From positions 186,001 to 250,000 of the forward strand of contig NZ_QVPD01000004.1 in the NCBI RefSeq assembly GCF_003416885.1: DNA of 64,000 nucleotides. Direction: 5' to 3'. A program made the position numbers and the translations under genes. The DNA comes from Cognatiluteimonas weifangensis (GTDB lineage Bacteria > Pseudomonadota > Gammaproteobacteria > Xanthomonadales > Xanthomonadaceae). This document shows, piece by piece, positions 11,290 to 19,106 of this stretch; the first letter of the stretch is position 1, and each line of letters begins with the position of its first letter. The notes beneath the pieces are model-generated. The model was not told where the DNA came from. It searched no databases and worked only from the letters and a program-made list of their open reading frames with translations.

Positions 11290-12963
11290 TCAGTGGCCCT
11301 CGTGCGGGTCGCGATCCCCGGTCGGCGCCGGTCCGGACATCGCGCCGTGGCCGGCGTGCGGGTCGATCGCGCCATGCCCGGCATGCGGGTCTGTCGCGCC
11401 GTGGCCGGCATGCGGGCCCCGTGGTGCGACGGGCGCCATCGCGGCACTCGTGCCATGGTCGGCATGCGGATCCTGTGGCGCGGCAGGCTCCGTCGCGGCA
11501 TCCGCGCCATGACCGTCGTGGGGCACGGCTGCGGGCGTCACGACCGGCTTTCCGGGATTGCTGTGCGACGCCGACGCCGGGCGACCGGTACCGGGAGGCC
11601 GTGCCGATGCCCCTGGATTTCCGTGGTCGCCGCCGGCGTCCTTCTCCGCGGCCGCATCCGTGGCGGCGCCCGGCGCAGCGGCCGCAGGCATCGCGTGCCC
11701 CGCGTGGTCGCCGCCCAGCCCCTGCAGTGCCGACTGCAGGTTGCTTTCGGCATCGATCAGGAAGTTGGCGGCGACGACGACCTCCTCGCCCTGCGCGAGT
11801 CCCGCGAGGATTTCGACGCGCTCGCCGGCGCGGCGGCCGGTCGTCACTGCGCGCGGAGCGAAGCGGCCGGGCCCGGTCTGCACCAGGACCAGCTGCCGCG
11901 TGCCGCTGTCCAGCACCGCCGAGCGCGGCACGCTCAGTACCGGCGCCGCGACCGGCTGCTCCAGCCACACCGTGCCGTACAGGCCCGGGCGCAGGTCGCC
12001 GTCGGGGTTGGGGAAGACGATGCGCACGTCGACCGTGCGGGTGGCGGCATCGACCAGCGGCTGCACGAACTTCACTTCGCCGTCGAAGCGGCGGCCGGGC
12101 AGGGTGGTCGATTCGAACCGCGCCGGCTGCCCGACCGCGATCGCGGTGGCCTGTGCCGCCGGCACCTTCGCCTGCACCCAGACGACGGACAGGTCGGCCA
12201 GGCGCAGGATGGTTTCGCCCGCTTCGAAGCGCGCGCCCTGCACGACGGGCTTTTCGATCACGGTCGCATCGGCGGGTGAGGTCAGGACGAGCGTGTCGTT
12301 GCCGCCGTGCTGGCTGCGGCGGGCGCGGTGCGCGCCGTCGACTTCCCAGTTGCGCAGGCGCGCACGCGCGGCGTCGCGCAGGCGCAGCATCGAGGCGGCG
12401 CTGGCGGGGTCGGACGACGCCAGCCGCTGCGCCGCCGCGTCGGCGAGACGGTACTCCTGCTGCGCGGCCGCGAGCTGCGGGCTGTACACCGCCAGCAACG
12501 GCTGCCCGGCGCGCACCCGCATGCCGGTCTGGTTGGCGTAGAGCGTCGCCACCCAGCCCTCGAAGCGCGGAGCGATGGCGTACTGGCGGGTTTCATCGAC
12601 CTCGACCGTGCCGCTGGCGCGCACCAGGCTCGCCAGCGCGGAGCGCCGCACCGGTTCGGTGCGCACGCCCAGGGTCTGGAGCTTCTGCGGCGACACGACG
12701 ACGGTGCCCGCAGCCGCGGGGGCGGCGTCATCGGCGTAGACGGGGATGTAGTCCATCCCCATCGCATCCTTCTTCGGCACCGGCGAGGTGTCCGGCAGGC
12801 CCATCGGGTTGCGGTAGTACAGCGGCTTGCGTTCGTTGGCTGGAGCGGTCGACGCCGGGGCGGCGGGTGCATCCCCGCGATCGGCACGGCCGAGCATCCA
12901 GCCGGCGGCGAGCGCGGCCAGGACGGCGGCGACCGCCAGCGACAGGGTCTGGGGGCGGGTCAT
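11290..12963 (-). CDS. cusB: CusB-type periplasmic adaptor with His-rich tail
   Basis: This 557-residue membrane-fusion protein connects CusA to the outer-membrane channel. It has an N-terminal membrane anchor or uncleaved signal (to about 25), a heavy-metal-binding segment (YYRNPMGLPDTSPVPKKDAM, about 48-67), then barrel-sandwich, hairpin and beta-barrel domains to about 420. An unusual tail of about 130 residues is rich in His, Gly, Pro and Ala and ends with three tandem copies of a nonapeptide like DPHAGHGAI. The tail is not part of the usual fold and probably binds metal. The ATG at 12963 overlaps the cusC stop (ATGA). Confidence 0.93.
   Translation of the reverse strand: MTRPQTLSLAVAAVLAALAAGWMLGRADRGDAPAAPASTAPANERKPLYYRNPMGLPDTSPVPKKDAMGMDYIPVYADDAAPAAAGTVVVSPQKLQTLGVRTEPVRRSALASLVRASGTVEVDETRQYAIAPRFEGWVATLYANQTGMRVRAGQPLLAVYSPQLAAAQQEYRLADAAAQRLASSDPASAASMLRLRDAARARLRNWEVDGAHRARRSQHGGNDTLVLTSPADATVIEKPVVQGARFEAGETILRLADLSVVWVQAKVPAAQATAIAVGQPARFESTTLPGRRFDGEVKFVQPLVDAATRTVDVRIVFPNPDGDLRPGLYGTVWLEQPVAAPVLSVPRSAVLDSGTRQLVLVQTGPGRFAPRAVTTGRRAGERVEILAGLAQGEEVVVAANFLIDAESNLQSALQGLGGDHAGHAMPAAAAPGAATDAAAEKDAGGDHGNPGASARPPGTGRPASASHSNPGKPVVTPAAVPHDGHGADAATEPAAPQDPHADHGTSAAMAPVAPRGPHAGHGATDPHAGHGAIDPHAGHGAMSGPAPTGDRDPHEGH
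11341..11421 (-). repeat. three tandem 27-bp units coding for His-rich nonapeptides in cusB
   Basis: Units lie at 11341-11367, 11368-11394 and 11395-11421, in frame with cusB, each coding for a variant of DPHAGHGA plus one residue. A looser version (DPHADHGTS) lies upstream in the protein. The number of copies is likely to vary between strains. Confidence 0.85.
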
Positions 12964-14297
12964 GGCGTGTCTCCTTCGATGGCGCGCACGGCGGCGGCGC
13001 CCAGCAGTTCGTCGCGCAGCGCGTCGACCCGATCCAGGTCGGCGCCCTGCCATTGGTCGAGCGCTTCCAGCAGCGTGCCGAAGTCGACTTCGCCGACCTG
13101 GTAGCTGGCGAGCGCGGACTGGAACGCGGCGTCGGCCTGCGGCAACAGCGTGTTTTCGGTGAGCTCGCGGCGCTCGCGGGCGCTGCTCCACTGTGTCCAG
13201 GCGCTGGCCACCTCGCCCGCGAGCGCGTTGCGGGTGGCCTCGACCCGGGCGAGCGCGGCCTCTTCCCGCAGCCGCGATTCACGCTCGCGTTCGCGGCGGG
13301 CGCGTTGCTGGAAGGGGATCTCCACCTCCAGCATCAGCTCCATGCTGTCCAGCCCGTCCTCGCGCTGCATCGCGCCGATCCCGAGGGTCACGTCGGGATA
13401 GCGATTGCGACGTTGCAGCTCCACCTCGGTGCGCGCCGCCTGCGCGCGGGCCTGCTGCGCCAGCACCGCGGGATGCCCGCCGCGTTGCAGGTCGCGCAAC
13501 GCGCCGGCCAGCCCGTCGCTGCGGACGGGCAGAACCGGCGGGCCGGCGGGGGGTGCCAGCGGGGCGTCGGCGGGGCGGGCGAGCACGGCATTGAGCATGG
13601 CGACGGCCTCGCGCTGGCGCGCGAGCCGCTCGATGCGTTCGCGCTGCATGCGGGTCTGCTCGACCTGGGCCCGGATCGCATCCTGCTGCGCGGCCAGGCC
13701 CAGCGCGTAGCGCACGCCCGCGATCTCCTCCACCTGTCGCAACAAGGCCAGGCGACGATCCAGCACCGCGACGGCCCGGTCGGCATGCCAGTAGCGCACG
13801 TAGGCTGCCTCCGCTTGCGCCAGCAGGTCGCGGACGACGGCATCGCGATCCAGCTCAGCGGCGTCGGCTTGCTGCCGTGTGGCGGTGCGCGCCAGTCCGC
13901 GCTTGCCCCACAGGGGAAACCGTTGCCGCAGCGCATAGTCGACCGCGCGGTCCGCGCCCGGGACGCGCCAGGGGCGGCCGGGATCCAGTTCGCGGAAGGC
14001 GATCGAGGCCGCAGGATCCGGGAGCGCCCCGGCCGGCTGGATGCGCGCGCGCGCCGCTTCCGCTTCGGCGGCGAGCGCGCGCAGTTCCGGGTTGTGCTCG
14101 CGCAGCCAGACGTGCACCGAGGCGACGTCGCGCCCGGGCGGCGGCGACTGCGCCCAGGCCGGTGGCAGCGCCCAGACGCAGGCCAGCAGCACGCCGAGCA
14201 CAATCGAGCGCGGCCGTCGCGGATCGAAGTGGGAATGGATGGCGGCAGGACGACGGAACGGATCCCGGGTCGACCGCAGGTACGCTATGGATGCCAT
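12960..14297 (-). CDS. cusC: TolC/CusC-family outer-membrane efflux protein
   Basis: A 445-residue outer-membrane factor. After an N-terminal stretch of about 31 residues there is a signal-like segment (RSIVLGVLLACVWALPPAWA). Long Ala/Arg/Glu-rich alpha-helical repeats typical of TolC proteins follow. It overlaps cusB by four bases, so cusC-cusB-cusA are one operon. The start is uncertain: the ATG at 14297 gives an unusually long n-region, and a GTG nearer the signal peptide (in the IVLGV stretch) is possible. Confidence 0.88.
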   Translation of the reverse strand: MASIAYLRSTRDPFRRPAAIHSHFDPRRPRSIVLGVLLACVWALPPAWAQSPPPGRDVASVHVWLREHNPELRALAAEAEAARARIQPAGALPDPAASIAFRELDPGRPWRVPGADRAVDYALRQRFPLWGKRGLARTATRQQADAAELDRDAVVRDLLAQAEAAYVRYWHADRAVAVLDRRLALLRQVEEIAGVRYALGLAAQQDAIRAQVEQTRMQRERIERLARQREAVAMLNAVLARPADAPLAPPAGPPVLPVRSDGLAGALRDLQRGGHPAVLAQQARAQAARTEVELQRRNRYPDVTLGIGAMQREDGLDSMELMLEVEIPFQQRARRERERESRLREEAALARVEATRNALAGEVASAWTQWSSARERRELTENTLLPQADAAFQSALASYQVGEVDFGTLLEALDQWQGADLDRVDALRDELLGAAAVRAIEGDTP

Positions 14298-14425
14298 GTC
14301 GGGTGTCCATGAAGCCCGCTGGCGCGGCGCGTCAGCGGTTCAAGGGGCGAGGGACAGGCCGTGCGGGCACGGCGCGAGCACGCAGCGCCACCCGCGCACC
14401 GGCGCGGGCAGCGGAGGCTCGGGCA

Positions 14426-14824
14426 TCAGATCAGCAGGAGAGCCGCCGGATGGGCGGTCGGGCGGTGCCAGGAAACGGGTGGCGGGCCGTCGACGGCGTC
14501 AGGCAGCACGGCGGCCGCCTGCGGGGCAGCGATCACGGCCACGAAAGACTGTGCCGGCATGACCGGCAACGGCAGTACCGGCGGGACCCGGGCGACATCG
14601 CTGCTCAACTCGCCCTGGCTGCAGTGGGATTGGCAGAGGGGTTCCTGGTGCGGCGGTGCTTCCTGCTCGCAGCCGTGGCTGGCCATGGCAACCGCAGGTT
14701 CGGACGCCGCGGGGATGGCGAGGCAGCCGGGATGCGCCGCCATCGCCAACTGCGACCACAGCAGCGCCACCATCGCCAGCAGCGACAGGCGGGCACGCAG
14801 GCGGTGGCGGCGGAACGATCGCAT
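14426..14824 (-). CDS. small exported Cys/His-containing protein, likely copper-related
   Basis: A 132-residue protein with an Arg-rich start and signal peptide (MRSFRRHRLRARLSLLAMVA to about residue 27). A short mature region has scattered Cys and His (HPGCLAI, SHGCEQEAPPHQEPLCQSHC), and the hydrophobic tail ends ALLLI. Small proteins of this style often precede copper efflux operons in Xanthomonadaceae; no named family is certain. It is the first gene of the run into cusCBA, 128 bp before cusC. The Met at 14824 was chosen because the signal peptide starts there. Confidence 0.65.
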   Translation of the reverse strand: MRSFRRHRLRARLSLLAMVALLWSQLAMAAHPGCLAIPAASEPAVAMASHGCEQEAPPHQEPLCQSHCSQGELSSDVARVPPVLPLPVMPAQSFVAVIAAPQAAAVLPDAVDGPPPVSWHRPTAHPAALLLI

Positions 14825-14883
14825 CGTGCTGCGGATGGTACAGCCCGGCCAGCGGACCGCCACCCACCCACAGTCGGAAATGA

Positions 14884-14899
14884 CATAATAGGCATTATG
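14884..14899. promoter_or_regulatory. AT-rich perfect palindrome upstream of the cus operon
   Basis: CATAATAGGCATTATG is a perfect 6-bp inverted repeat around a 4-bp centre. It is strikingly AT-rich against the GC-rich background, and lies 60 bp before the small Cys/His gene and 71 bp before the divergent gene at 14970. A metal-responsive operator is the simplest explanation. The binding protein is not identified, and no good -35/-10 pair can be fixed. Confidence 0.5.
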
Positions 14900-14969
14900 C
14901 GAAATATCATCGAGCCGGCAGCTGCACGGTGGAACCCTGCCGCCGCCACCATGACCGCAAAGGAACCCC

Positions 14970-15275
14970 ATGATGGACCGCCCGCCTTGCTGGCCCGACG
15001 ACCAGACGCAACGGCCCAACGCCTGCGCACATGCCCAATACGCGCGCGTGATTCACAACATCACGCCGTTGTACGGTCCCTGGGCCGGCTGGCGCATGGC
15101 CGGCCGCGTGCTGGTGTCGCCCGATGGCGACCGGATCAGTCCCGAGCGGCTGCGCGGCCTCCTGTGGCGCGAAAACCTGCGCATATGTTCCACAGGCAGA
15201 ACACGATCCGGCCGGCGTTCGCTTGTCGCGGTGGCGAAGCTGCCGGCACGGGGGCACTTCGCAGACGACGACTGA
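14970..15275 (+). CDS. small uncharacterised protein (possibly DUF3653-like)
   Basis: A 101-residue protein that I cannot place with confidence. Its core, GPWAGWRMAGRVLVSPDGDR followed by [12 protein letters not shown], resembles small Xanthomonadaceae proteins of the DUF3653 type. There is no signal peptide or membrane helix, and the C terminus is basic. Translation is plausible because AAAGGA precedes two adjacent ATG codons (14970 and 14973). It is divergent from the copper operon and shares the AT-rich palindrome region. Confidence 0.5.
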   Translation: MMDRPPCWPDDQTQRPNACAHAQYARVIHNITPLYGPWAGWRMAGRVLVSPDGDRISPERLRGLLWRENLRICSTGRTRSGRRSLVAVAKLPARGHFADDD

Positions 15276-15315
15276 AGACCGCTGCACGTGTCCGCACCGC
15301 GGCGTCGACCCGCGA

Positions 15316-15329
15316 ATTGACCAAGGTCA
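15316..15329. promoter_or_regulatory. FNR/CRP-type box upstream of the host-attachment gene
   Basis: TTGACCAAGGTCAA is a perfect TTGAC-N4-GTCAA palindrome ending 59 nt before the start codon. A class II start (box centred near -41.5) would fall near 15364, with GACACT at 15351-15356 as a weak -10. Confidence 0.6.
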
Positions 15330-15388
15330 ACATGCCGGCACGGCGAGCCCCGACACTGCGGCTTCCGGATCCCTCCGCGAGGCTTGCC

Positions 15389-15856
15389 ATGTCCACCTGG
15401 GTCCTGGTTGCCGATCGCGCCCGCGCGCGGCTGTTCGGCCTGCATCAGGGCGGCCGCGGGCTCGACGAGATCGGCGACTTCCTCAATGCCGAAGGCCGGG
15501 CCGCCGGCCGCGAGCTGTCCGGCGAGCGGCCACCGCGCACGCACGACCGTTTCGGCCCCGGCCGCCACGCGATCGAGCCGCAGACGACGCAACGGGAGAA
15601 AACCGCCGAACACTTCGCCCGCCAGCTGGATGCGGTACTGGAGCACGGCCGCGTCGACCACCAGTACGAGGATCTGGTGCTGATCGCGCCCGCGCAGTTC
15701 CTCGGCACGCTGACCGCAGCCCTGGACGACCAGGTGCGCGCGCGCGTGGTCGCCGAAATCCCCAGGGACCTGACCACCGCGGAGCCGGAGCGCATCTTCG
15801 ACTACCTGCCGGTGCGGCTGCATGGTCGCCCGCCCGGTCCCGGCCCGCATGCCTGA
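15389..15856 (+). CDS. host attachment family protein (baeRF-like)
   Basis: A 155-residue cytoplasmic protein of the 'required for attachment to host cells' family (COG5622). It opens with the characteristic MSTWVLVADRARARLFGL and has a long helix (TAEHFARQLDAVLEHGR) and the LVLIAPAQFLGTL strand. The old name comes from a plant-associated bacterium. The fold is thought to relate to bacterial release-factor-like (baeRF) domains, so a ribosome-linked role under stress is possible but unproven. The FNR-type box upstream suggests induction with the neighbouring block. Confidence 0.85.
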   Translation: MSTWVLVADRARARLFGLHQGGRGLDEIGDFLNAEGRAAGRELSGERPPRTHDRFGPGRHAIEPQTTQREKTAEHFARQLDAVLEHGRVDHQYEDLVLIAPAQFLGTLTAALDDQVRARVVAEIPRDLTTAEPERIFDYLPVRLHGRPPGPGPHA

Positions 15857-16001
15857 GGCTCCCGCCGCGGCGACGGCAACGTCCGCGGCCGGGCCGGGCG
15901 CAGGACGCGACCGTGCCCTGCCCCGTTCCCTGGTGCCGCGCTTGGGGCGCGCGCCGGCTCGCGCCGCCCTGCCGGTCGCGTAGCGACGAGGCACGGCCGC
16001 C

Positions 16002-17003
16002 ATGCCGGCGCTGCTGCTGTTCGGGCTGGGCGCAAGCCAGCCCCAGGCCCGGGCGGTTGCCGCGACGCTGGGGCTCGCCCCGGGCCGGCACGAGGAGCGC
16101 GACTTCGAGGACGGCGAGCACAAGACCCGTCCGCTGCAGAGCGTCCGCGGCGCCGACGCTTACGTGCTCCATTCCCTGCACGACGATGCGGAGAGCAGCC
16201 CGAACGACAAGCTGTGCCGGTTACTGTTCTTCCTCGCCGCCCTGCGCGACCACGGCGCCGCGCGGGTCACCGCGGTGCTGCCCTACCTGTGCTATGCACG
16301 CAAGGACCGCCGCACCAAGCCGTTCGATCCGATCACGCTGCGTTACGTGGCGCAGTTGTTCGAGGCGGTCGGCGTGGACGGCGTGCTGGTGCTCGACGTG
16401 CACAATCCCGCGGCCTTCGAGAATGCGTTCCGTTGCCGGACCGAAGTGCTGGAGGCGCGGCCGCTGCTGGTCGCGCGCCTGGCGCAGTGGCTGGGCGCGC
16501 AGGAGGCGACCGTGCTCTCGCCCGACGCCGGCGGGCTCAAGCGCGCCGACGCGTTCCGGCAAGCGCTGGCACAGGCGCTGGGGCGCCCGGTCGAACTGGG
16601 GCTGATGGAAAAACGTCGCAGCGCCGGGGTGGTGTCCGGCTCGGCGCTGTTCGCCGATGTCGGCGGACGCGACGTGGTGATCGTCGACGACCTGATCGGC
16701 ACCGGCACCACGTTGCTGCGGACGGCCGCGGCCGCGCGCGCGGCCGGCGCGCGGCGGGTGTTCGCTGCCGCCAGCCACGGCCTGTTCGTCGGCGCCGCCC
16801 CGCAGGTGCTGGCAGATCCGTCGCTCGACCGCATTTTGGTGACCGACAGCGTGCCGCCGTTCCGGCTCTGCGGCAGCGCCGCGGCCGCCCGGGTCGAGGT
16901 GCTCGCCAGTGCGACGCTGTTCGCGCAGGCGATCGCCCGTCGGCACGGCCTGCCGGCGTCGCCCGACGAGGTGGCCGCGGAGAGCGGGGATCGCCCCGGA
17001 TAG
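16002..17003 (+). CDS. ribose-phosphate pyrophosphokinase paralogue
   Basis: The 333-residue protein has the PRPP-synthase fold: a YARKDRRTKPFDPIT segment (about 98-112), LDVHNPAAF, and the PRPP loop VVIVDDLIGTGTTL (about 225-238). The housekeeping prs gene is normally linked to ispE and rplY, so this is probably a paralogue. It would supply PRPP from ribose 5-phosphate and ATP. Similar paralogues sit in oxygen-regulated stress clusters in other proteobacteria, which fits the neighbours here. It starts 145 bp after the host-attachment gene, with no separate FNR-type box, so it may be co-transcribed. Confidence 0.85.
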   Translation: MPALLLFGLGASQPQARAVAATLGLAPGRHEERDFEDGEHKTRPLQSVRGADAYVLHSLHDDAESSPNDKLCRLLFFLAALRDHGAARVTAVLPYLCYARKDRRTKPFDPITLRYVAQLFEAVGVDGVLVLDVHNPAAFENAFRCRTEVLEARPLLVARLAQWLGAQEATVLSPDAGGLKRADAFRQALAQALGRPVELGLMEKRRSAGVVSGSALFADVGGRDVVIVDDLIGTGTTLLRTAAAARAAGARRVFAAASHGLFVGAAPQVLADPSLDRILVTDSVPPFRLCGSAAAARVEVLASATLFAQAIARRHGLPASPDEVAAESGDRPG

Positions 17004-17134
17004 TCGTTGTCATCGCCGCGCGAGCCGGCCCCGTTTGTCGAAGGACGGCAATGCCACGACTCCCGGCCGCGGGGGCGGGGACGCCGGGTCGACGGTCATG
17101 GGTCCGCCGCAAACCCCGCCTCACGGGGATGGCA

Positions 17135-18193
17135 TCAAGCCCCCGTTCGTTCGTGCATCCCCCGGGCCTGGGCGAGATAACCCCGTGCCTGCTGCAGGTA
17201 GGCGCGGGCGCGCGCGGTCCAGTGCGCCCGGGGCCCGGTGTCGGGATCGTCCAGATGCGCGATCGCGATCGCCGCGCGCACGAAGGCGCTGTGACCCTTG
17301 TGGAATTCGACCAGCGGGCGCGGCGGGCGGTCGCCCGCGAGGTCGGCGTGGGCGTCGAACAGCCAGGCATCGAAGTCGGGGCAGCCGAGGCGGTCGCATT
17401 CCATGGCCAGGAATGCCAGCTCGTCGACCGGATCGCGCAGGCGCAAGCCGCGATCGAACTCGATGCAGTCGATGATCGTCGGCGGATCGCTCAGGTAGAT
17501 GTGCTCCGGGCGCAGGTCGCCATGGCCCTCGACGATGCGCGCGCCGCGGACCCGTGCGTCCAGCAGATCGCCGTGCCGGGCGGCGAACTCCCGCAGTGCA
17601 TCGGCGACCGTATCGGCCTCGGCACGGGCCAGCCCGTATGCGGGGCGCACGAGGTCGCGGGCAGCGGATGCGACCGCGGACAGCAGATGGCGGCGATAGC
17701 CGGCCGGGGTCCAGCGGGCATGGGCCGCCCCGGCGTAGAACGAGACCAGCCGCGCGACGATCCGGCGCGCCGCGTCCGCCCCCGCCTGCCGCGCGAGCAG
17801 CCGGCGTTCCAGGCTCTGTTCGGCCGGCAGGCGCCGCATCCGCAGCAGCCAGTCGATGCGCTCCCCCGCCCCGCCCAACGCCAGCCGGCCGCTGCCATCG
17901 ATGGTCAGCGCCACGACATCCAGGTACACGTCGGGCGCCAGACGCCGGTTCAGACGCAACTCGCGCAGGCAGCTCCGGCGGCGCGCCGCCACGGTGGTGT
18001 AGTCGATGCGGCCGCGGCGGAAGGGTTTCTTCAACTTGTAGGCATGGCGTCGGGTGAGGAAGACCCACGACATGTGCGTCTCAAGCACCTCCACCGCAGG
18101 CGTGGACTCGGGGTAGTTTTCCGGCCGGCACAGGAAGGCGAGCAGCGCGCCCTGCCCCGGCAGCCGCTGCGACGCGGGGACGTCAGGCCGCAT
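17135..18193 (-). CDS. aminoglycoside-phosphotransferase-fold protein (COG2187)
   Basis: A 352-residue kinase-fold protein. THMSWVFLTRRHAYKLKKPF carries the ATP-site lysines, and the catalytic-loop equivalent is HGDLRPEHIYL followed by IIDCIEFDRGLRLRDPVDEL. In many bacteria this domain is fused to a P-loop ATPase half; here it stands alone. Its natural substrate is unknown and drug resistance should not be assumed. The ATG at 18193 is my choice; in-frame starts at 18262 and 18358 are possible, and the longer forms would bring it nearer the FNR-type box at 18490. Confidence 0.8.
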   Translation of the reverse strand: MRPDVPASQRLPGQGALLAFLCRPENYPESTPAVEVLETHMSWVFLTRRHAYKLKKPFRRGRIDYTTVAARRRSCLRELRLNRRLAPDVYLDVVALTIDGSGRLALGGAGERIDWLLRMRRLPAEQSLERRLLARQAGADAARRIVARLVSFYAGAAHARWTPAGYRRHLLSAVASAARDLVRPAYGLARAEADTVADALREFAARHGDLLDARVRGARIVEGHGDLRPEHIYLSDPPTIIDCIEFDRGLRLRDPVDELAFLAMECDRLGCPDFDAWLFDAHADLAGDRPPRPLVEFHKGHSAFVRAAIAIAHLDDPDTGPRAHWTARARAYLQQARGYLAQARGMHERTGA

Positions 18194-18489
18194 GGCCGCC
18201 GCCGATCCCGCAGGCCGGGTCCGACGGTGCCGGTCGAGCCGCGGCTGGGTCGCCCGGCTCATCGCACGCCCGCGGTGCCCACGCCGCGGCCGGATGCGGA
18301 CAATGGCGCTCCCGCCGTGTCGACGAATCCGGGACGCGCCTGCCCGCAGGATTCCCACCGGGCCTGCCCCGCATCCGCCGGTGCCGATGGCGTGACGCCT
18401 GTCCTTGTCGGTTTGTGGGTGGCCTGCACGTTCACGCGGTGCTCCCGCACGAACCCAGCGGGAGTGTCCGCGCCACGGCGGCGGCGATG

Positions 18490-18503
18490 TTGATCCCGAT
18501 CAA
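18490..18503. promoter_or_regulatory. consensus FNR box
   Basis: TTGATCCCGATCAA matches the FNR/Anr consensus TTGAT-N4-ATCAA exactly. It is 79 bp from the next box and could serve the minus-strand kinase gene, act as a second site for the CBS promoter, or both. Confidence 0.6.
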
Positions 18504-18568
18504 GCCCGCCGACCGTGGGGGTTCGCACCCCGGACGCTCACCGCCTTGCCAACGGGCGGCGCGGTTTG

Positions 18569-18582
18569 TTGACCCACGTCAA
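18569..18582. promoter_or_regulatory. FNR/CRP-type box of the CBS-flavodoxin operon
   Basis: TTGACCCACGTCAA is a perfect TTGAC-N4-GTCAA palindrome ending 58 nt before the CBS start codon. That is almost the same distance as at the host-attachment gene. Confidence 0.6.
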
Positions 18583-18640
18583 CCCGGTGGCCGCGGAGCC
18601 GGCGATGCTGCCGGCAACGCAGGCAGGAACGAGGCCCGAC

Positions 18641-19090
18641 ATGCGGATCGCCGACATCTGTACCCGGGACGTCGTCCAGATCGATGCCGAAGCGTCGCTG
18701 CGCGAGGCGGCCACGATCATGCGCAGCCAGCATGTCGGCACCCTGGTGGTGACCGGAGCGGACGGCAGTCGCGCCCCGGGCGGGATCCTGACCGACCGCG
18801 ACATCGTGTTGTCGGTGGTGGCCGTCGGCATCGATCTCGACGTCCTGACCGTGGGCGACGTGATGACCGCCGATGTGGCGACGTGCAGGGAAGGCGACGG
18901 CCTGTTCGACGCCATCCACACCATGCACGAGCGCGGCGTGCGCCGCCTGCCGGTGCTCGACGACGCCGGCGGGCTGGCCGGCATCGTCGCCGCCGACGAC
19001 ATCTACGCCGCGATCGGCAAGCAACTGCACGATCTCGGCTATGCGCTCGCCCGCGGACAGGTGCGCGAAATGCGGCTGCGCAACCCCTGA
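18641..19090 (+). CDS. tandem CBS-domain protein
   Basis: A 149-residue protein made of two CBS domains (about 1-62 and 70-130) and no catalytic partner. Typical CBS features are MRIADICTRDVVQIDAEASL, GGILTDRDIV, VGDVMTADVATCREGD and RRLPVLDDAGGLAGIVAADD. Such stand-alone pairs usually bind adenine nucleotides and act as energy or redox sensors. I chose the ATG at 18641 because the first CBS domain starts there and GGAACGAGG lies upstream. The longer in-frame stretch contains the FNR-type box. It is followed after 16 bp by the flavodoxin gene. Confidence 0.88.
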   Translation: MRIADICTRDVVQIDAEASLREAATIMRSQHVGTLVVTGADGSRAPGGILTDRDIVLSVVAVGIDLDVLTVGDVMTADVATCREGDGLFDAIHTMHERGVRRLPVLDDAGGLAGIVAADDIYAAIGKQLHDLGYALARGQVREMRLRNP

Positions 19091-19106
19091 CGACGGAGGA
19101 TCGGCC

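Larger units (their letters stand above)
18194..18640. other. 447-bp intergenic region with two FNR-type palindromes
   Basis: No convincing gene lies here. The stretch separates the COG2187 gene (minus) from the CBS gene (plus) and holds palindromes at 18490-18503 and 18569-18582. The part nearest 18193 may encode extra N-terminal residues of the kinase if a longer start is used. Confidence 0.6.

Noticed and set aside
17135..18193. Antibiotic-resistance kinase
   Set aside because: The COG2187 protein has the aminoglycoside-phosphotransferase fold, but this broad family mostly has unknown or metabolic substrates. Nothing here points to drug resistance.
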